Origin: a virus
Reading direction: 5' to 3' (one strand)
Virus record (IMG/VR): IMGVR_UViG_3300047554_000854
Span: 1 to 53,918 of that record
DNA length: 53,918 nucleotides
Notes under the pieces: model-generated
Database searches by the model: none
Told to the model about the DNA's origin: nothing
The model's input: the letters and a program-made list of their open reading frames with translations, nothing else
In this document: piece after piece, positions 15,157 to 22,556 of the stretch
Numbering within the stretch: the first letter of the stretch is position 1
Layout of the letters: every line of letters starts with the position of its first letter
Translations under genes and position numbers: made by a program

Positions 15157-15534
15157 ATGTTCACAGAAACCATTACCGTTACAGGTTTGATTGCTACTAC
15201 GCCACGACACCTAGTTACGCAGGACGGCTTGCCGATTACCTCGTTCCGTCTAGCGTCAAGCAAGCGAACTTTCGACCGAGCCTCTATGGAGTGGAAAGAC
15301 GGAGATACCAATTGGTTCACCATCACTTCCTTCAAGAAACTCGCTATCAACGCCGCCAACAGCCTAAGCAAAGGCGAGCGCATTGTTGTAACAGGAACGC
15401 TTAGAGTGCGTGATTGGGACAACGGCGAGCGTTCTGGAACTTCCGTAGAAATCGAAGCCGACAGTATCGGACACGACTTATCGTGGGGAACCGCCACCTT
15501 TACACGAACCGTTCTCGTTCAGGACGCCGACTAG
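15157..15534 (+). CDS. ssb: Single-stranded DNA-binding protein
   Basis: 125 residues forming one OB-fold of the bacterial SSB type. Markers in order: TITVTGLIATTPRH at the N-terminus, SFRLASSKR, WFTITSFKKLAINAANSLSKG, RIVVTGTLRVRDW and a C-terminal beta strand with SIGHDL. It lacks the long disordered tail and the acidic DDDIPF-type tip of cellular SSB, so it may not recruit host partners the same way. It would coat single-stranded DNA during phage replication. The gene is preceded by both intergenic repeats (15032-15046 and 15069-15083) and followed by an unusual run of hairpins. Confidence 0.85.
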   Translation: MFTETITVTGLIATTPRHLVTQDGLPITSFRLASSKRTFDRASMEWKDGDTNWFTITSFKKLAINAANSLSKGERIVVTGTLRVRDWDNGERSGTSVEIEADSIGHDLSWGTATFTRTVLVQDAD

Positions 15535-15554
15535 ACGGCGAGCCTAACGGCGTG

Positions 15555-15675
15555 GGTAGGTGAGCCTAACGGCTCGCCTACCTGCGCTCAACGGCAAGCC
15601 TGACGGCTTGCCTATGACCGACCATTGGCAAGCGTAACCGCTTGACAACAGGCAAGCCTAAGTGGTAGGCTTGCC
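15555..15675 (+). repeat. Run of four hairpins after ssb
   Basis: Four inverted repeats in 121 bases: a 12-bp stem with TAAC loop (15555-15582), an 8-bp stem with TGAC loop (15593-15612), a 6-bp stem with TAAC loop (15629-15644) and a 10-bp stem with AGTGG loop (15651-15675). All are built from GGCAAGCC/GGCGAGCC words. Only the last lies near a weak T-run, so they are not ordinary terminators. They may be RNA structures or DNA-binding dyads. Confidence 0.75.
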
Positions 15676-15703
15676 CTAACCGCTACAACCGACAAGGACA
15701 GAA

Positions 15704-15949
15704 ATGACGACCGCTGAACTAACCGCTCTCGTGGAGAGCAAGACCGACAAGAGCAAGCAAGTAATCGCCCTCTACAACAAGGACGACCGCCTAGTAGGTG
15801 TCGTGAACGGATGGAGAGTTGCTGACGGAGTGATGGAGATGGACGCTACTATCAAGCGAGCCGTCTTGACCGCCGAACTATCGCCAGCCGAACTCTATGA
15901 GATTGACGACCAGATTGCCCGACTTCGGGATTTGAGAGGAACTCTCTAA
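15704..15949 (+). CDS. Small hypothetical protein
   Basis: 81 residues, acidic, alpha/beta, no motif recognised. The AAGGACAG ribosome site precedes ATG 15704. It lies between the hairpin run and a strong terminator. The C-terminal helix (ELYEIDDQIARLRDLRG) is coiled-coil-like. Confidence 0.6.
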   Translation: MTTAELTALVESKTDKSKQVIALYNKDDRLVGVVNGWRVADGVMEMDATIKRAVLTAELSPAELYEIDDQIARLRDLRGTL

Positions 15950-15963
15950 AAGCCTAGACCCGA

Positions 15964-15997
15964 CCCCCGACATTTTGTTCGGGGGTTTTGGTTTTTC
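15964..15997 (+). terminator. Intrinsic terminator
   Basis: CCCCCGA/TTCGGGGG stem followed by TTTTGGTTTTT. Confidence 0.85.
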
Positions 15998-16113
15998 GGG
16001 AGTGTGTATTCGTTTTTTCCGTAGCCCGAAACTTTTTTGGTTTTGGTTCTTGACTTGTCTGTGGGTGCTGGTATTATGGGAAGTGTTGGAAACTCCAACG
16101 AGAAAGGGCAGTA

Positions 16114-16311
16114 ATGAAGTTTATGTTTCGTAGATTGCTACTAGGCGTAGTAATCGTTCCACTTATCGCTGTTGTCTATTTTGTGTTCTACGCTTTGTTA
16201 GTTGGTGGCGGTGCTGAACCAACAGCAACGCCTATCGAAGTTTGGAACAATGGACTTATGTTCGGCGTAGGGGTAACCCTAGTGTTCGCAGTATCGGCGG
16301 TGTTTGAGTAA
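16114..16311 (+). CDS. Small two-span membrane protein
   Basis: 65 residues. Two hydrophobic segments, about residues 8-30 and 48-63, flank a short polar loop. The N-terminus is basic (FRR), consistent with an N-in orientation. The leader contains a GTTGG-AAACT-CCAAC hairpin. The stop overlaps the next start (TAATG), so the two membrane proteins are made together. A holin-like or membrane-remodelling role is possible but not shown. Confidence 0.6.
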   Translation: MKFMFRRLLLGVVIVPLIAVVYFVFYALLVGGGAEPTATPIEVWNNGLMFGVGVTLVFAVSAVFE

Positions 16312-16514
16312 TGGCGTGGAAGTATGTAACTTTTCTAATCGCTTGCTACACGATTATTCTTTCTACGCTCTCCACGCTTAGGCAGTTTGAGAGTGGCGAA
16401 CTAGATAAAACGAGTTTGCTTTTTATGTGGCTACTCTCTCTTGCGTGGCTATTTGTTTCGCTAGTGCTACAAGTCGCAGACTTGCCACGAAAGCGAAAAA
16501 GACGCAGACGCTAA
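16311..16514 (+). CDS. Small two-span membrane protein with basic tail
   Basis: 67 residues. Two hydrophobic segments (about 5-22 and 36-57) are followed by a strongly basic C-terminus (RKRKRRRR). Start overlaps the preceding membrane-protein gene by one base. The basic tail suggests the C-terminus stays in the cytoplasm. Confidence 0.6.
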   Translation: MAWKYVTFLIACYTIILSTLSTLRQFESGELDKTSLLFMWLLSLAWLFVSLVLQVADLPRKRKRRRR

Positions 16515-16518
16515 CACG

Positions 16519-16554
16519 AATACGCTCGCAGAAATGCGAGCGTATTTTTTTTTG
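16519..16554 (+). terminator. Intrinsic terminator
   Basis: Perfect 12-bp AATACGCTCGCA stem with GAAA loop and a long T-run. Confidence 0.9.
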
Positions 16555-16691
16555 TCTAGGTGTGTATTCGTTTTTTCCCGAAGGCACGCCACAACAACAC
16601 ACGACTAATCCAATGTCGCAAAATGTCGTAGGGGTGCGATAAAATCTAAGTGTTGGTGAAATCGAAGTAATCAACAAGGAGAACGATACAG

Positions 16692-16925
16692 ATGCTTCAA
16701 GACGAAGTAATCGCACTACGCAACACGCTCAAAGCCTACAAGCGAGTAATCGCTGACCTAGAAAGTCAGGCAGACACCTACGAGCCAAACGCTCTGGATG
16801 AAACTCTGTCCAAACTCAACTATCGAGTTTGGGAGATTGAGAACATCTGGGGAGATGAGTTGGCGAAACTAGAAGCGTCTATGAAACGCCACCCTAGTCA
16901 CCCTGACTTTATGGGGTTCATCTAG
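16692..16925 (+). CDS. Small coiled-coil hypothetical protein
   Basis: 77 residues, nearly all helical with heptad spacing (VIALRNTLKAYKRVIADLES). AAGGAG lies ten bases before ATG 16692. No family recognised. Confidence 0.6.
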   Translation: MLQDEVIALRNTLKAYKRVIADLESQADTYEPNALDETLSKLNYRVWEIENIWGDELAKLEASMKRHPSHPDFMGFI

Positions 16926-16940
16926 AAACACAGCAAGGGG

Positions 16941-16974
16941 AACACGCTCGCAGAAATGCGGGCGTTTTCTTTTT
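16941..16974 (+). terminator. Intrinsic terminator
   Basis: ACGCTCGCA-GAAA-TGCGGGCGT stem followed by TTTCTTTTT. Confidence 0.85.
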
Positions 16975-17100
16975 ACCCGAACACGAGTGGTGTATTCGTT
17001 TTTTCCGCCACACGAAACACGCTGGCAAATGGATTTGCGTTCAGGGCGGAACTATGCAATAATGGACTTGTTGCCGAAAGGGTCGGCACGAAAGGGAACT

Positions 17101-17418
17101 ATGAAAGAACTACCAATCTGCCCGAAGTGTTCGGGCTTTATTCCAAACAACGAAACCCCTGGGGCTTACTCTGGGGCTATCTCACGAGTAGATAACAAGA
17201 CTGAGATTTGCTCATCTTGCGGCACACAGGAAGCCCTAGACGCTTTCTTCGGCGAGCGAAACGAAGTAGAGCAAGCAGAAGACGAACTCTGGAACGCAAT
17301 CTTGAACTTCGCTAACAACACCGACACAACGCAATCCAGCGCACTTGCCGAAGATGTAAGCACGGCAATCATCAACCTAAAAAATGTTGTTCACCTAAGC
17401 AGAAAGGCAGGTGTCTAA
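17101..17418 (+). CDS. Zinc-ribbon hypothetical protein
   Basis: 105 residues. CPKC near the N-terminus and CSSC about 30 residues on form a ribbon; the rest is helical. ATG 17101 follows CGAAAGGGAA. The leader begins with a TGCCGA-AAGGG-TCGGCA hairpin. Its stop overlaps the start of the next gene (TAATG). Confidence 0.6.
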   Translation: MKELPICPKCSGFIPNNETPGAYSGAISRVDNKTEICSSCGTQEALDAFFGERNEVEQAEDELWNAILNFANNTDTTQSSALAEDVSTAIINLKNVVHLSRKAGV

Positions 17419-17765
17419 TGGGAAACAGGTCTTCCATTGTTGTTGAGAGCGAGCGTTTCAAAGCGCCGATTACTCTCTATGGTCACTGGTCAGGCGCGGA
17501 AAACTTGGCGAGCGTGGCGAGCGTATTAGAGCGCACGGGCAGGGTAGGCGACCCGTCTTATCTCACGGCGCAACTCTTCTACGAGTTTGCCGTAGTGCGT
17601 GGCAAGTATGACGGCGAGTTGTCTTTCGGGATTGACGCTTTCGGCGGAACGCCAGACGAAGTAGATAAATGGATGGATGTGCCGACCATTGTAGTCAATG
17701 CCGATAACGGCACTTGGCGTTGGGCGATACCGCCAGAGCCAGCGGAAGAAGTCGTATTCGGGTAA
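17418..17765 (+). CDS. Hypothetical protein
   Basis: 115 residues, translationally coupled to the preceding zinc-ribbon gene. It opens with beta-strand-like VVESERFKAPITLYGHWSG; the pattern ITLYGHW is shared by some phage proteins of unknown role. The last codons lie inside the first arm of a C-rich-loop hairpin, and the stop codon sits in its loop. Confidence 0.6.
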   Translation: MGNRSSIVVESERFKAPITLYGHWSGAENLASVASVLERTGRVGDPSYLTAQLFYEFAVVRGKYDGELSFGIDAFGGTPDEVDKWMDVPTIVVNADNGTWRWAIPPEPAEEVVFG

Positions 17766-17850
17766 CCCCCTTTCCCCGAATACGAGTGGCGTGAGTTATC
17801 CGCCAAAACAGAACGGCAACCTTATCCCCTTTCGGTTGCCGTTTTGTTTT
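17754..17850 (+). ncRNA. 6C-like double C-rich hairpin overlapping a gene end
   Basis: Hairpin 1: GTATTCGGG (17754-17762) pairs with CCCGAATAC (17775-17783) around a 12-nt loop TAACCCCCTTTC. Hairpin 2: CGGCAACC (17814-17821) pairs with GGTTGCCG (17834-17841) around a 12-nt loop TTATCCCCTTTC, then TTTTGTTTT. Two stem-loops with C-rich loops, the second acting as terminator, is the architecture of the actinobacterial 6C RNA. The second loop is identical to a loop of the RNA at 33351. It could be released from the mRNA 3' end or simply be a structured terminator. Confidence 0.6.
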
Positions 17851-17979
17851 ACCCTGTGGCGTATTCGTTTTTTCCTTACGCCGACAGATAACTTCTCATT
17901 AGTGTTGCGAAGTTGCGTAATGACGGCTCGCTATGGTAAACTCTTGGTATGGCGAAAGGCTCGCCAGAAAGGGACACAG

Positions 17980-18387
17980 ATGAAACTAGAAACAAGCATT
18001 TCGACAGGTTGTAACGGTTGCGAGTATTATGACGAGGACACCGATACTTACACCGAGGCGGACAGTTGCCAAGGGTATTGCTACGAAGATGCCGTTGAAG
18101 ACTACACCGAGAACCTGTTGAAACCTTGGCTAGAAGCCAAGGCGATTATGGCGGATAGTCCTGTTCGTATCCACGGCTCGGGTATGACTTGGCTACGCCG
18201 TTCAGGACACGCCGACACTTCGGCTCGCGCTATCTTGGACACACTTGCTATCAACGGTGACTTCACCATAAAAGCCGTCTATGAAGACGGCGAGTTGTCG
18301 TTCGTTCGCTACTCTCACGATGAACCGACAGGAGCGAGTTTCACCGTTGAGCCTATCTCGCTTGACGGAGAAACGGAGTGGGTGTGA
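17980..18387 (+). CDS. Hypothetical cysteine-rich protein
   Basis: 135 residues with an N-terminal cluster CNGC...C...C containing four to five cysteines in the first 40 residues, likely metal binding. The remainder is alpha/beta. ATG 17980 follows GAAAGGG. The leader has a GGCGA-AAGGC-TCGCC hairpin. The promoter region carries an AACTTCTCATTAGTG repeat (17890-17904). Its stop overlaps a tiny downstream gene (ATGA). Confidence 0.6.
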   Translation: MKLETSISTGCNGCEYYDEDTDTYTEADSCQGYCYEDAVEDYTENLLKPWLEAKAIMADSPVRIHGSGMTWLRRSGHADTSARAILDTLAINGDFTIKAVYEDGELSFVRYSHDEPTGASFTVEPISLDGETEWV

Positions 18388-18494
18388 TGACCGAACCAAT
18401 GACCCTGACGGATGAGCAACTAGACGAGTTGATAGTGAGCCTATCGAACCGACTAGGGTTAGTGTTGGACACCGAACCTATCGAAGCGTTCTAA
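18387..18494 (+). CDS. 35-residue acidic peptide
   Basis: Begins in an ATGA overlap with the previous stop. The peptide is helical (LTDEQLDELIVSLSNRLG) and acidic. It is supported by the coupled start and by a strong terminator right after its stop; it could still be chance. Confidence 0.4.
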   Translation: MTEPMTLTDEQLDELIVSLSNRLGLVLDTEPIEAF

Positions 18495-18496
18495 CC

Positions 18497-18532
18497 GAGA
18501 AACCCGACAACGAAAGTTGTCGGGTATTCTCT
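18497..18532 (+). terminator. Intrinsic terminator
   Basis: GAGAAACCCGACAAC stem with GAAA loop, then ATTCTCTTG. Confidence 0.8.
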
Positions 18533-18671
18533 TGCTCGGCAAGCGTATTCGTTTTTTCCGCTACAACACCACACAAAAATAAAATACTAAATGGATTTGA
18601 CTTACACGACCATAGCCACTAAGATAGACTATGTAGCCAGAAAGTCTGGTTACAGAAAGGGGTTCTCCATT

Positions 18672-18986
18672 ATGGAAAACCAAACTCTAAATGGTGTCGA
18701 ACTCGCTACACTAGGCGACCTAGCCACCATGCTCGACATGAAGTATGTAACTGTTGTTGCTTGGCGTAATCGTTACAGCGACTTTCCAGCACCACTAATC
18801 ACGCTCAACGCTGGCGGAGAGCGACCACGACCTTTGTTTGACGCTAACGCAGTAAAGGCGTGGGCAGACGGGAAAGAAGTCCGAACTCGTGGCTACGCTG
18901 GCAAACTTGGAGCTAAGGTTCTGAACCTAGAAGCCACCAATCCAGAAGCGTTCGCTACGATTATGGAACTACTCAACGAGAAGTAG
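18672..18986 (+). CDS. Helix-turn-helix DNA-binding protein
   Basis: 104 residues. TLGDLATMLDMKYVTVVAWR followed by YSDFPAPL and LFDANAVKAWAD is the pattern of small winged-helix proteins (AlpA/MerR-like) that read short operator sites. ATG 18672 follows AGAAAGGGG. The leader forms a GTAGCCAG-AAAGT-CTGGTTAC hairpin. It is one candidate for the factor that binds the shared intergenic repeats. Confidence 0.7.
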   Translation: MENQTLNGVELATLGDLATMLDMKYVTVVAWRNRYSDFPAPLITLNAGGERPRPLFDANAVKAWADGKEVRTRGYAGKLGAKVLNLEATNPEAFATIMELLNEK

Positions 18987-18999
18987 CCACACGAAAGAA

Positions 19000-19031
19000 G
19001 TCCCCCGAGCAATCGGGGGATTTTCTTTTTT
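19000..19031 (+). terminator. Intrinsic terminator
   Basis: TCCCCCGA/TCGGGGGA stem followed by TTTTCTTTTTT. Confidence 0.85.
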
Positions 19032-19125
19032 CACGGGGGTTGGCGAGTGTATTCGTTTTTTCCAGCACGACACGACTTTCTAAAATGGATTAGGTTTTTT
19101 GAAGTAATCGTGATAGACTTTAGGG

Positions 19126-19435
19126 GTAGCAGAGAAGTCCTAGGTTTCTCTAACTACTAGCGGGGAGTCGGCGAAGCAGACCTAGCGACATTACGGCGAA
19201 TCAGTATCCGAGGCCCTTGCGGAGTAGGGCAGAGCAGACATCTAGAAGGTCGGGTTGAACAGCGAGCCAGAACAGCGAGGAAGCACCAGCCGAGAGTGCG
19301 GGGTTACAACAGCCCGTAGGCATACGGGTTGGGTTGGCTGAGAGTCGCTCTCTCGGTGCGGGTTCGAATCCCGCTGACCTGCGAAAGTCCCCCGACTTTT
19401 TTTGCTCATACTTTCTTTGGCGGGGGACTTTCCAA
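19126..19435 (+). ncRNA. Structured RNA ending in a tRNA-type T-arm (tmRNA-like or degenerate tRNA)
   Basis: No ORF. A TAGACT -10 (19114-19119) starts the unit. The 5' end forms a GTAG-AGAGAA / TTCTCT-CTAC hairpin. Further in are CCCGTA-GGCA-TACGGG (near 19313-19328) and CTGAGAG-TCGCT-CTCTCGG (19338-19356). Then comes a perfect T-arm: GCGGG, TTCGAAT loop, CCCGC (19358-19374). The next bases would be a 3' acceptor strand, and a strong terminator follows (19384-19431). I did not find a convincing 5' acceptor partner, a tmRNA TTCGAC motif or an anticodon arm, and no CCA is encoded. Identity remains open. Confidence 0.5.
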
Positions 19436-19440
19436 TTTTT
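19384..19440 (+). terminator. Intrinsic terminator of the T-arm RNA
   Basis: AAAGTCCCCCG (19384-19394) pairs with CGGGGGACTTT (19421-19431), followed by CCAATTTTT. Confidence 0.75.
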
Positions 19441-19625
19441 CCGACACGACAGCGTGTATTCGTTTTTTCCGCTGGACTATCTCCGTTATCAAAATGTTAC
19501 CTAATAACACGCCTAGGATTTGCTAAATGTCTATCGCATAGGGTAAGATTACTAATGTAATCGAAGTTCAAAAGCGGAAGTCCCGCCAGAGAGATTACCT
19601 AGACCTCACGAAAGGGGTTGGTAGT

Positions 19626-19976
19626 ATGGCTAAGTCAGCCACTACCCCAGCCGTAGCAACCGCTACCGCTGTCGTTACCGAGAACACTCGCAAGGTGTCC
19701 AAGGTTCTAGTTGCCAAGGTGGCCGAAATGGCACACCTACGCACCGAGATTGCCCGCTTGGAAAAGTTGGCTAAGTCGTTGCGTGCCGAAGTGCTTGACG
19801 AAGTCGGCACTGACCCTGTTGTGCTAATCCACAACAACATCAAGGTTGCGAAGTTGTCGGTCGTAATCACCGAGCGTGCTGACCTTGACGCTCTACGCAA
19901 GGCGTTCCCTGACGCTTGGAGTGCCGTCAAATACGACAGCCCTAGCGTCAAGGTGTCGCTAATCCACGAAGTCTAG
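19626..19976 (+). CDS. Hypothetical protein, member of a three-copy helical family
   Basis: 116 residues. An Ala/Thr/Val-rich N-terminus leads into a long coiled-coil-like helix (LRTEIARLEKLAKSLRAEVL), then a short beta segment and DLDALRKAFPDAW. This matches the layout of the products at 12435 and 32504. CGAAAGGGG lies upstream. The promoter has TAAGAT (19544-19549) with a GATTAC-TAAT-GTAATC dyad overlapping it. Confidence 0.6.
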   Translation: MAKSATTPAVATATAVVTENTRKVSKVLVAKVAEMAHLRTEIARLEKLAKSLRAEVLDEVGTDPVVLIHNNIKVAKLSVVITERADLDALRKAFPDAWSAVKYDSPSVKVSLIHEV

Positions 19977-19991
19977 GCGACAGCCACCGAG

Positions 19992-20021
19992 CCAGCCAGC
20001 CCGAAAGGGTTGGCTGGTTTT
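19992..20021 (+). terminator. Intrinsic terminator
   Basis: CCAGCCAGCCC-GAAA-GGGTTGGCTGG stem followed by TTTTGG. Confidence 0.8.
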
Positions 20022-20177
20022 GGCGTTCCCGATACGGCAGGTCGGGGAGTGTATTCGTTTTTTCCGCAGGGACACGACACTAAAAGAAATAACTTGCGTT
20101 GTCGGTGGATAGGAGTATAATGGAGTATGTAGTCAGGAAGCCAAGGTGGTTGAGGATTACACGAAAGGGCAATCAAG

Positions 20178-20549
20178 ATGCTTGATTGGAACGCAGTAGA
20201 AGACGCAGTAGAGAACGCAAGGGGCATTGCGTTTGAGAACTGCCACAAGATTTATGTTCTTATGGACACTTACCAAGTTGCCCTAATGCGTGAATACGAA
20301 TACGAGTTTGTAATCACCGACCAAGAGCAGACACCGAGCGAAATGCTCGCCACGCTAAAAGAGTGGTTTGAGCAGTCTTGCCCGCTACGCTTCATTGAAG
20401 CAGTAGCCACTAACCACGAAGACCCGAACGCTGGCTTTACCACGCTGATTGGTCAGTTTGAGCAAGACGATTGCGAAGACTGTGGTGAGCGCGGTTGCGC
20501 TGGGGTTTGCGCTGATGACGACTACGAAGACGAAGACGAAGACGAGTAG
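20178..20549 (+). CDS. Hypothetical protein with cysteine cluster and acidic tail
   Basis: 123 residues. Mixed alpha/beta N-terminal part, then CEDCGERGCAGVC and a run of D/E/Y to the end. The cysteine cluster may bind metal. CGAAAGGGC lies upstream of ATG 20178. No family recognised. Confidence 0.6.
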   Translation: MLDWNAVEDAVENARGIAFENCHKIYVLMDTYQVALMREYEYEFVITDQEQTPSEMLATLKEWFEQSCPLRFIEAVATNHEDPNAGFTTLIGQFEQDDCEDCGERGCAGVCADDDYEDEDEDE

Positions 20550-20560
20550 CCCTAATCACG

Positions 20561-20596
20561 AAACGCCCGCTGGAAAATCGGCGGGCGTTTTCTTTT
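20561..20596 (+). terminator. Intrinsic terminator
   Basis: AAACGCCCGC/GCGGGCGTTT stem followed by TCTTTT. Confidence 0.85.
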
Positions 20597-20742
20597 GCGC
20601 TGGCGAACACGGAAGCCCGCGGAAAAAACGAATACTCCTGGCGCGACACGGGGGCCAATGGATTTGACTTCCGCTCGAAAATGCTGTAAAGTCTATCTTG
20701 TAATCAACAACGATTACCTAAGCAAAGGGAAGCACCGAGATT

Positions 20743-20985
20743 ATGAACCTACTACAAGCCAGACTTCTAGTTCACAGTCTAGAAATGGAAATCAAGTTCG
20801 AAGGCAAGTTCCAGATGACCCGAGAGCCAGCAATGCGGGCACTTGGTCGCCTATGTGGCTTTGACGCATACGCCACCTTCGGCAAGGGCGTAAAGGGTCG
20901 CCAGAAGGCTCTGGATTGGTTGAACGAAACCATTACCGAGAACGAAAAGATTTACGGCTTAGAGCCAGGCGAAACCTTCGCCTAA
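20743..20985 (+). CDS. Hypothetical protein
   Basis: 80 residues, alpha/beta, containing RLCGFDAYATFGKGVKGRQK. No family recognised. CAAAGGGA precedes the start at a suitable distance. The leader contains a GTAATC-AACAAC-GATTAC hairpin. Confidence 0.6.
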   Translation: MNLLQARLLVHSLEMEIKFEGKFQMTREPAMRALGRLCGFDAYATFGKGVKGRQKALDWLNETITENEKIYGLEPGETFA

Positions 20986-20999
20986 GCCAACACGATAGC

Positions 21000-21026
21000 C
21001 CCCGCAGAAATGCGGGGGTTATTTTG
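21000..21026 (+). terminator. Intrinsic terminator
   Basis: CCCCCGCA-GAAA-TGCGGGGG stem followed by TTATTTTG. Confidence 0.85.
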
Positions 21027-21127
21027 TTGCCGAAAAATTTTTTAGGGGTGTATTCGTTTTTTCCGCTGAAAAAGCTGATACGGCGTGGCACTGGCAAAAT
21101 GTCGGGGGTATAGAGTATTATTTAGTT

Positions 21128-21346
21128 ATGGCAAACAACTACTCAAAACTGATGAAGTCAGTTATCGCTCTGGCTATCCAACATGGTTGGACAGTCAGCA
21201 TGACGAACAAGGGGCACTACAAGTTCGTATCACCAGACAAGACGCAACCCGTCATACACCTAAGCGGAACGCCTAGCGACCACATGACCTACATGTGTAG
21301 CATGGCGCAACTACGCAGACACGGGCTACCCGTTCCCAAGAAGTAA
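21128..21346 (+). CDS. HicA/YcfA-fold-like small protein
   Basis: 72 residues. The pattern GW...(T)NKGHYKF..P followed by GTPSDH and a final LRRHGLP resembles the dsRBD-like HicA/YcfA fold, including the histidine at the GH position. No HicB-type antitoxin follows, so it is an orphan; phage orphans of this type may bind RNA. There is no ribosome site, and the start lies close to a TATTAT-type -10, suggesting a leaderless mRNA. Confidence 0.6.
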   Translation: MANNYSKLMKSVIALAIQHGWTVSMTNKGHYKFVSPDKTQPVIHLSGTPSDHMTYMCSMAQLRRHGLPVPKK

Positions 21347-21352
21347 TCAAGG

Positions 21353-21389
21353 GGAACGCCGATACTGAAAAGTGTCGGCGTTCTTTTTT
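21353..21389 (+). terminator. Intrinsic terminator
   Basis: GAACGCCGATACT/AGTGTCGGCGTTC stem followed by TTTTTT. Confidence 0.85.
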
Positions 21390-21534
21390 GCTCGGCGTAG
21401 ATGTATTCGTTTTTTCCGCTGTAAAAAGTTTTTCGTGTTTCGATTTGCTTTTGTCTATGGTGTATGCTACGATGTATGTATCAGCACTTCAGCTGATACT
21501 TTGATAACTACATAGAGAAAAGGGGTTGAGTCTT

Positions 21535-21867
21535 ATGACTGAACAACAAACTTATCTTCCACGACCATACGAAGTGGGGGACGGCGACTTCGTAGATGTA
21601 GTCTGCGAGGACTGTGCTGTAAAGTTTGCCGAGGAGCGAGGACTGGTCTGGCGTGGCAACACTTCTCACCACTCGTTCACCGAGGACTCCGAGGAAAAGG
21701 GTTCATACGCTTCGTGCATTGAATCATACGCCCTTGGGGACGCTGACGCTCCCTACTCGTGTTGTGGGGTCTACCTAGACACGAACCTAACCCGAGACGG
21801 TTTTGACTACTTGGAGGAACACGACTTCCCCGAGTGGGTCAAGGAACTTTACGGGGCAACCAAGTAG
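21535..21867 (+). CDS. Hypothetical cysteine-rich protein
   Basis: 110 residues. CEDC near residue 27 and later C and SCCG residues suggest a zinc-binding fold, with a His pair (SHHSF) between. ATG 21535 lies nine bases after AAAAGGGG; the TTG at 21526 is closer than ideal. The 5' end of the mRNA forms a GTATCAGC-ACTTCA-GCTGATAC hairpin. Confidence 0.6.
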   Translation: MTEQQTYLPRPYEVGDGDFVDVVCEDCAVKFAEERGLVWRGNTSHHSFTEDSEEKGSYASCIESYALGDADAPYSCCGVYLDTNLTRDGFDYLEEHDFPEWVKELYGATK

Positions 21868-21870
21868 CGT

Positions 21871-21910
21871 GAAGAACCTACACCCTTCGGGGTGTGGGTT
21901 CTTTTTTTTT
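21871..21910 (+). terminator. Intrinsic terminator
   Basis: AAGAACCTACACCC-TTCG-GGGTGTGGGTTCTT stem followed by a T-run. Confidence 0.9.
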
Positions 21911-22049
21911 GCGGGGAAGTATGTATTCGTTTTTTCCGCAGAATAAAATAAATACGAAATAGATTTGACTTTGTGTTGGGGCTATGCTACGCTGTATGTA
22001 TCAGCGATTTCCACTCGGGAAATACTGAATAGTGCCTAAGGGGGCAACT

Positions 22050-22292
22050 ATGAGCTCACCAGCTCACACCAGCGGTTCAACCGCCGTTCCGTTCACAGAG
22101 CGTCAAATGAACGCTATCCACTCAGCGTTGCTAAGTGAAGTCTTCAACTTGCGTGGACTTCTTGAAGCATCCACCGACTCGCTCGTTGCAAACTACTTGC
22201 ACTGCGAACTTGCGGAAGCAGTCCAGACTGAAGCGGACTTCCGTAACTTCTGGCGTAACGCAATCACCGCTGACGCACTAGGGGGTGAGTAG
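22050..22292 (+). CDS. Small helical hypothetical protein
   Basis: 80 residues, mainly helical. ATG 22050 is nine bases after AAGGGGG; the GTG at 22032 was rejected. The leader holds a nested hairpin (ATTTCC-ACTCG-GGAAAT). It overlaps the following gene. Confidence 0.55.
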   Translation: MSSPAHTSGSTAVPFTERQMNAIHSALLSEVFNLRGLLEASTDSLVANYLHCELAEAVQTEADFRNFWRNAITADALGGE

Positions 22293-22509
22293 TTTGACTG
22301 CGTTCATTTACAGACTGCGTGACCCGAAGTTCGCACCGTTCATCACCGCCCGTATCTTGGGGGAGTATCACTACCCCTATAAGGGCTTGACCTACTTCGA
22401 AATCGAAATCACGGATAGCCGTAAGCCAGTCGGTCTCCAGACTTCAATCACGCCTATTTGGGGCGGTAAGCACTTCCGTGAAGTTTTCGAGATTGACGGA
22501 CTAGCCTAA
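22285..22509 (+). CDS. Small beta-rich hypothetical protein
   Basis: 74 residues, beta-rich (YFEIEIT, FREVFEI). GTG 22285 overlaps the previous gene's stop. TTG 22294 is an equally possible start because GGGGGTG then sits at ribosome-site distance. No family recognised. Confidence 0.5.
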   Translation: MSSLTAFIYRLRDPKFAPFITARILGEYHYPYKGLTYFEIEITDSRKPVGLQTSITPIWGGKHFREVFEIDGLA

Positions 22510-22526
22510 CCCGCTATCACCAAAAG

Positions 22527-22556
22527 CACCCCCGCCAAAGTGCGGGGGTTCTTTTT
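22527..22556 (+). terminator. Intrinsic terminator
   Basis: CACCCCCGC/GCGGGGGTTC stem followed by TTTTTT. Confidence 0.85.

Noticed and set aside
19126-19390. Confident tmRNA or tRNA call
   Set aside because: Only the T-arm is convincing; I could not find the tmRNA TTCGAC motif, a tag-peptide frame, an anticodon stem-loop or a proper acceptor pair.
21128-21346. A HicA-HicB toxin-antitoxin pair
   Set aside because: Only the HicA-like half is present; the next gene lies behind a terminator and does not resemble HicB.
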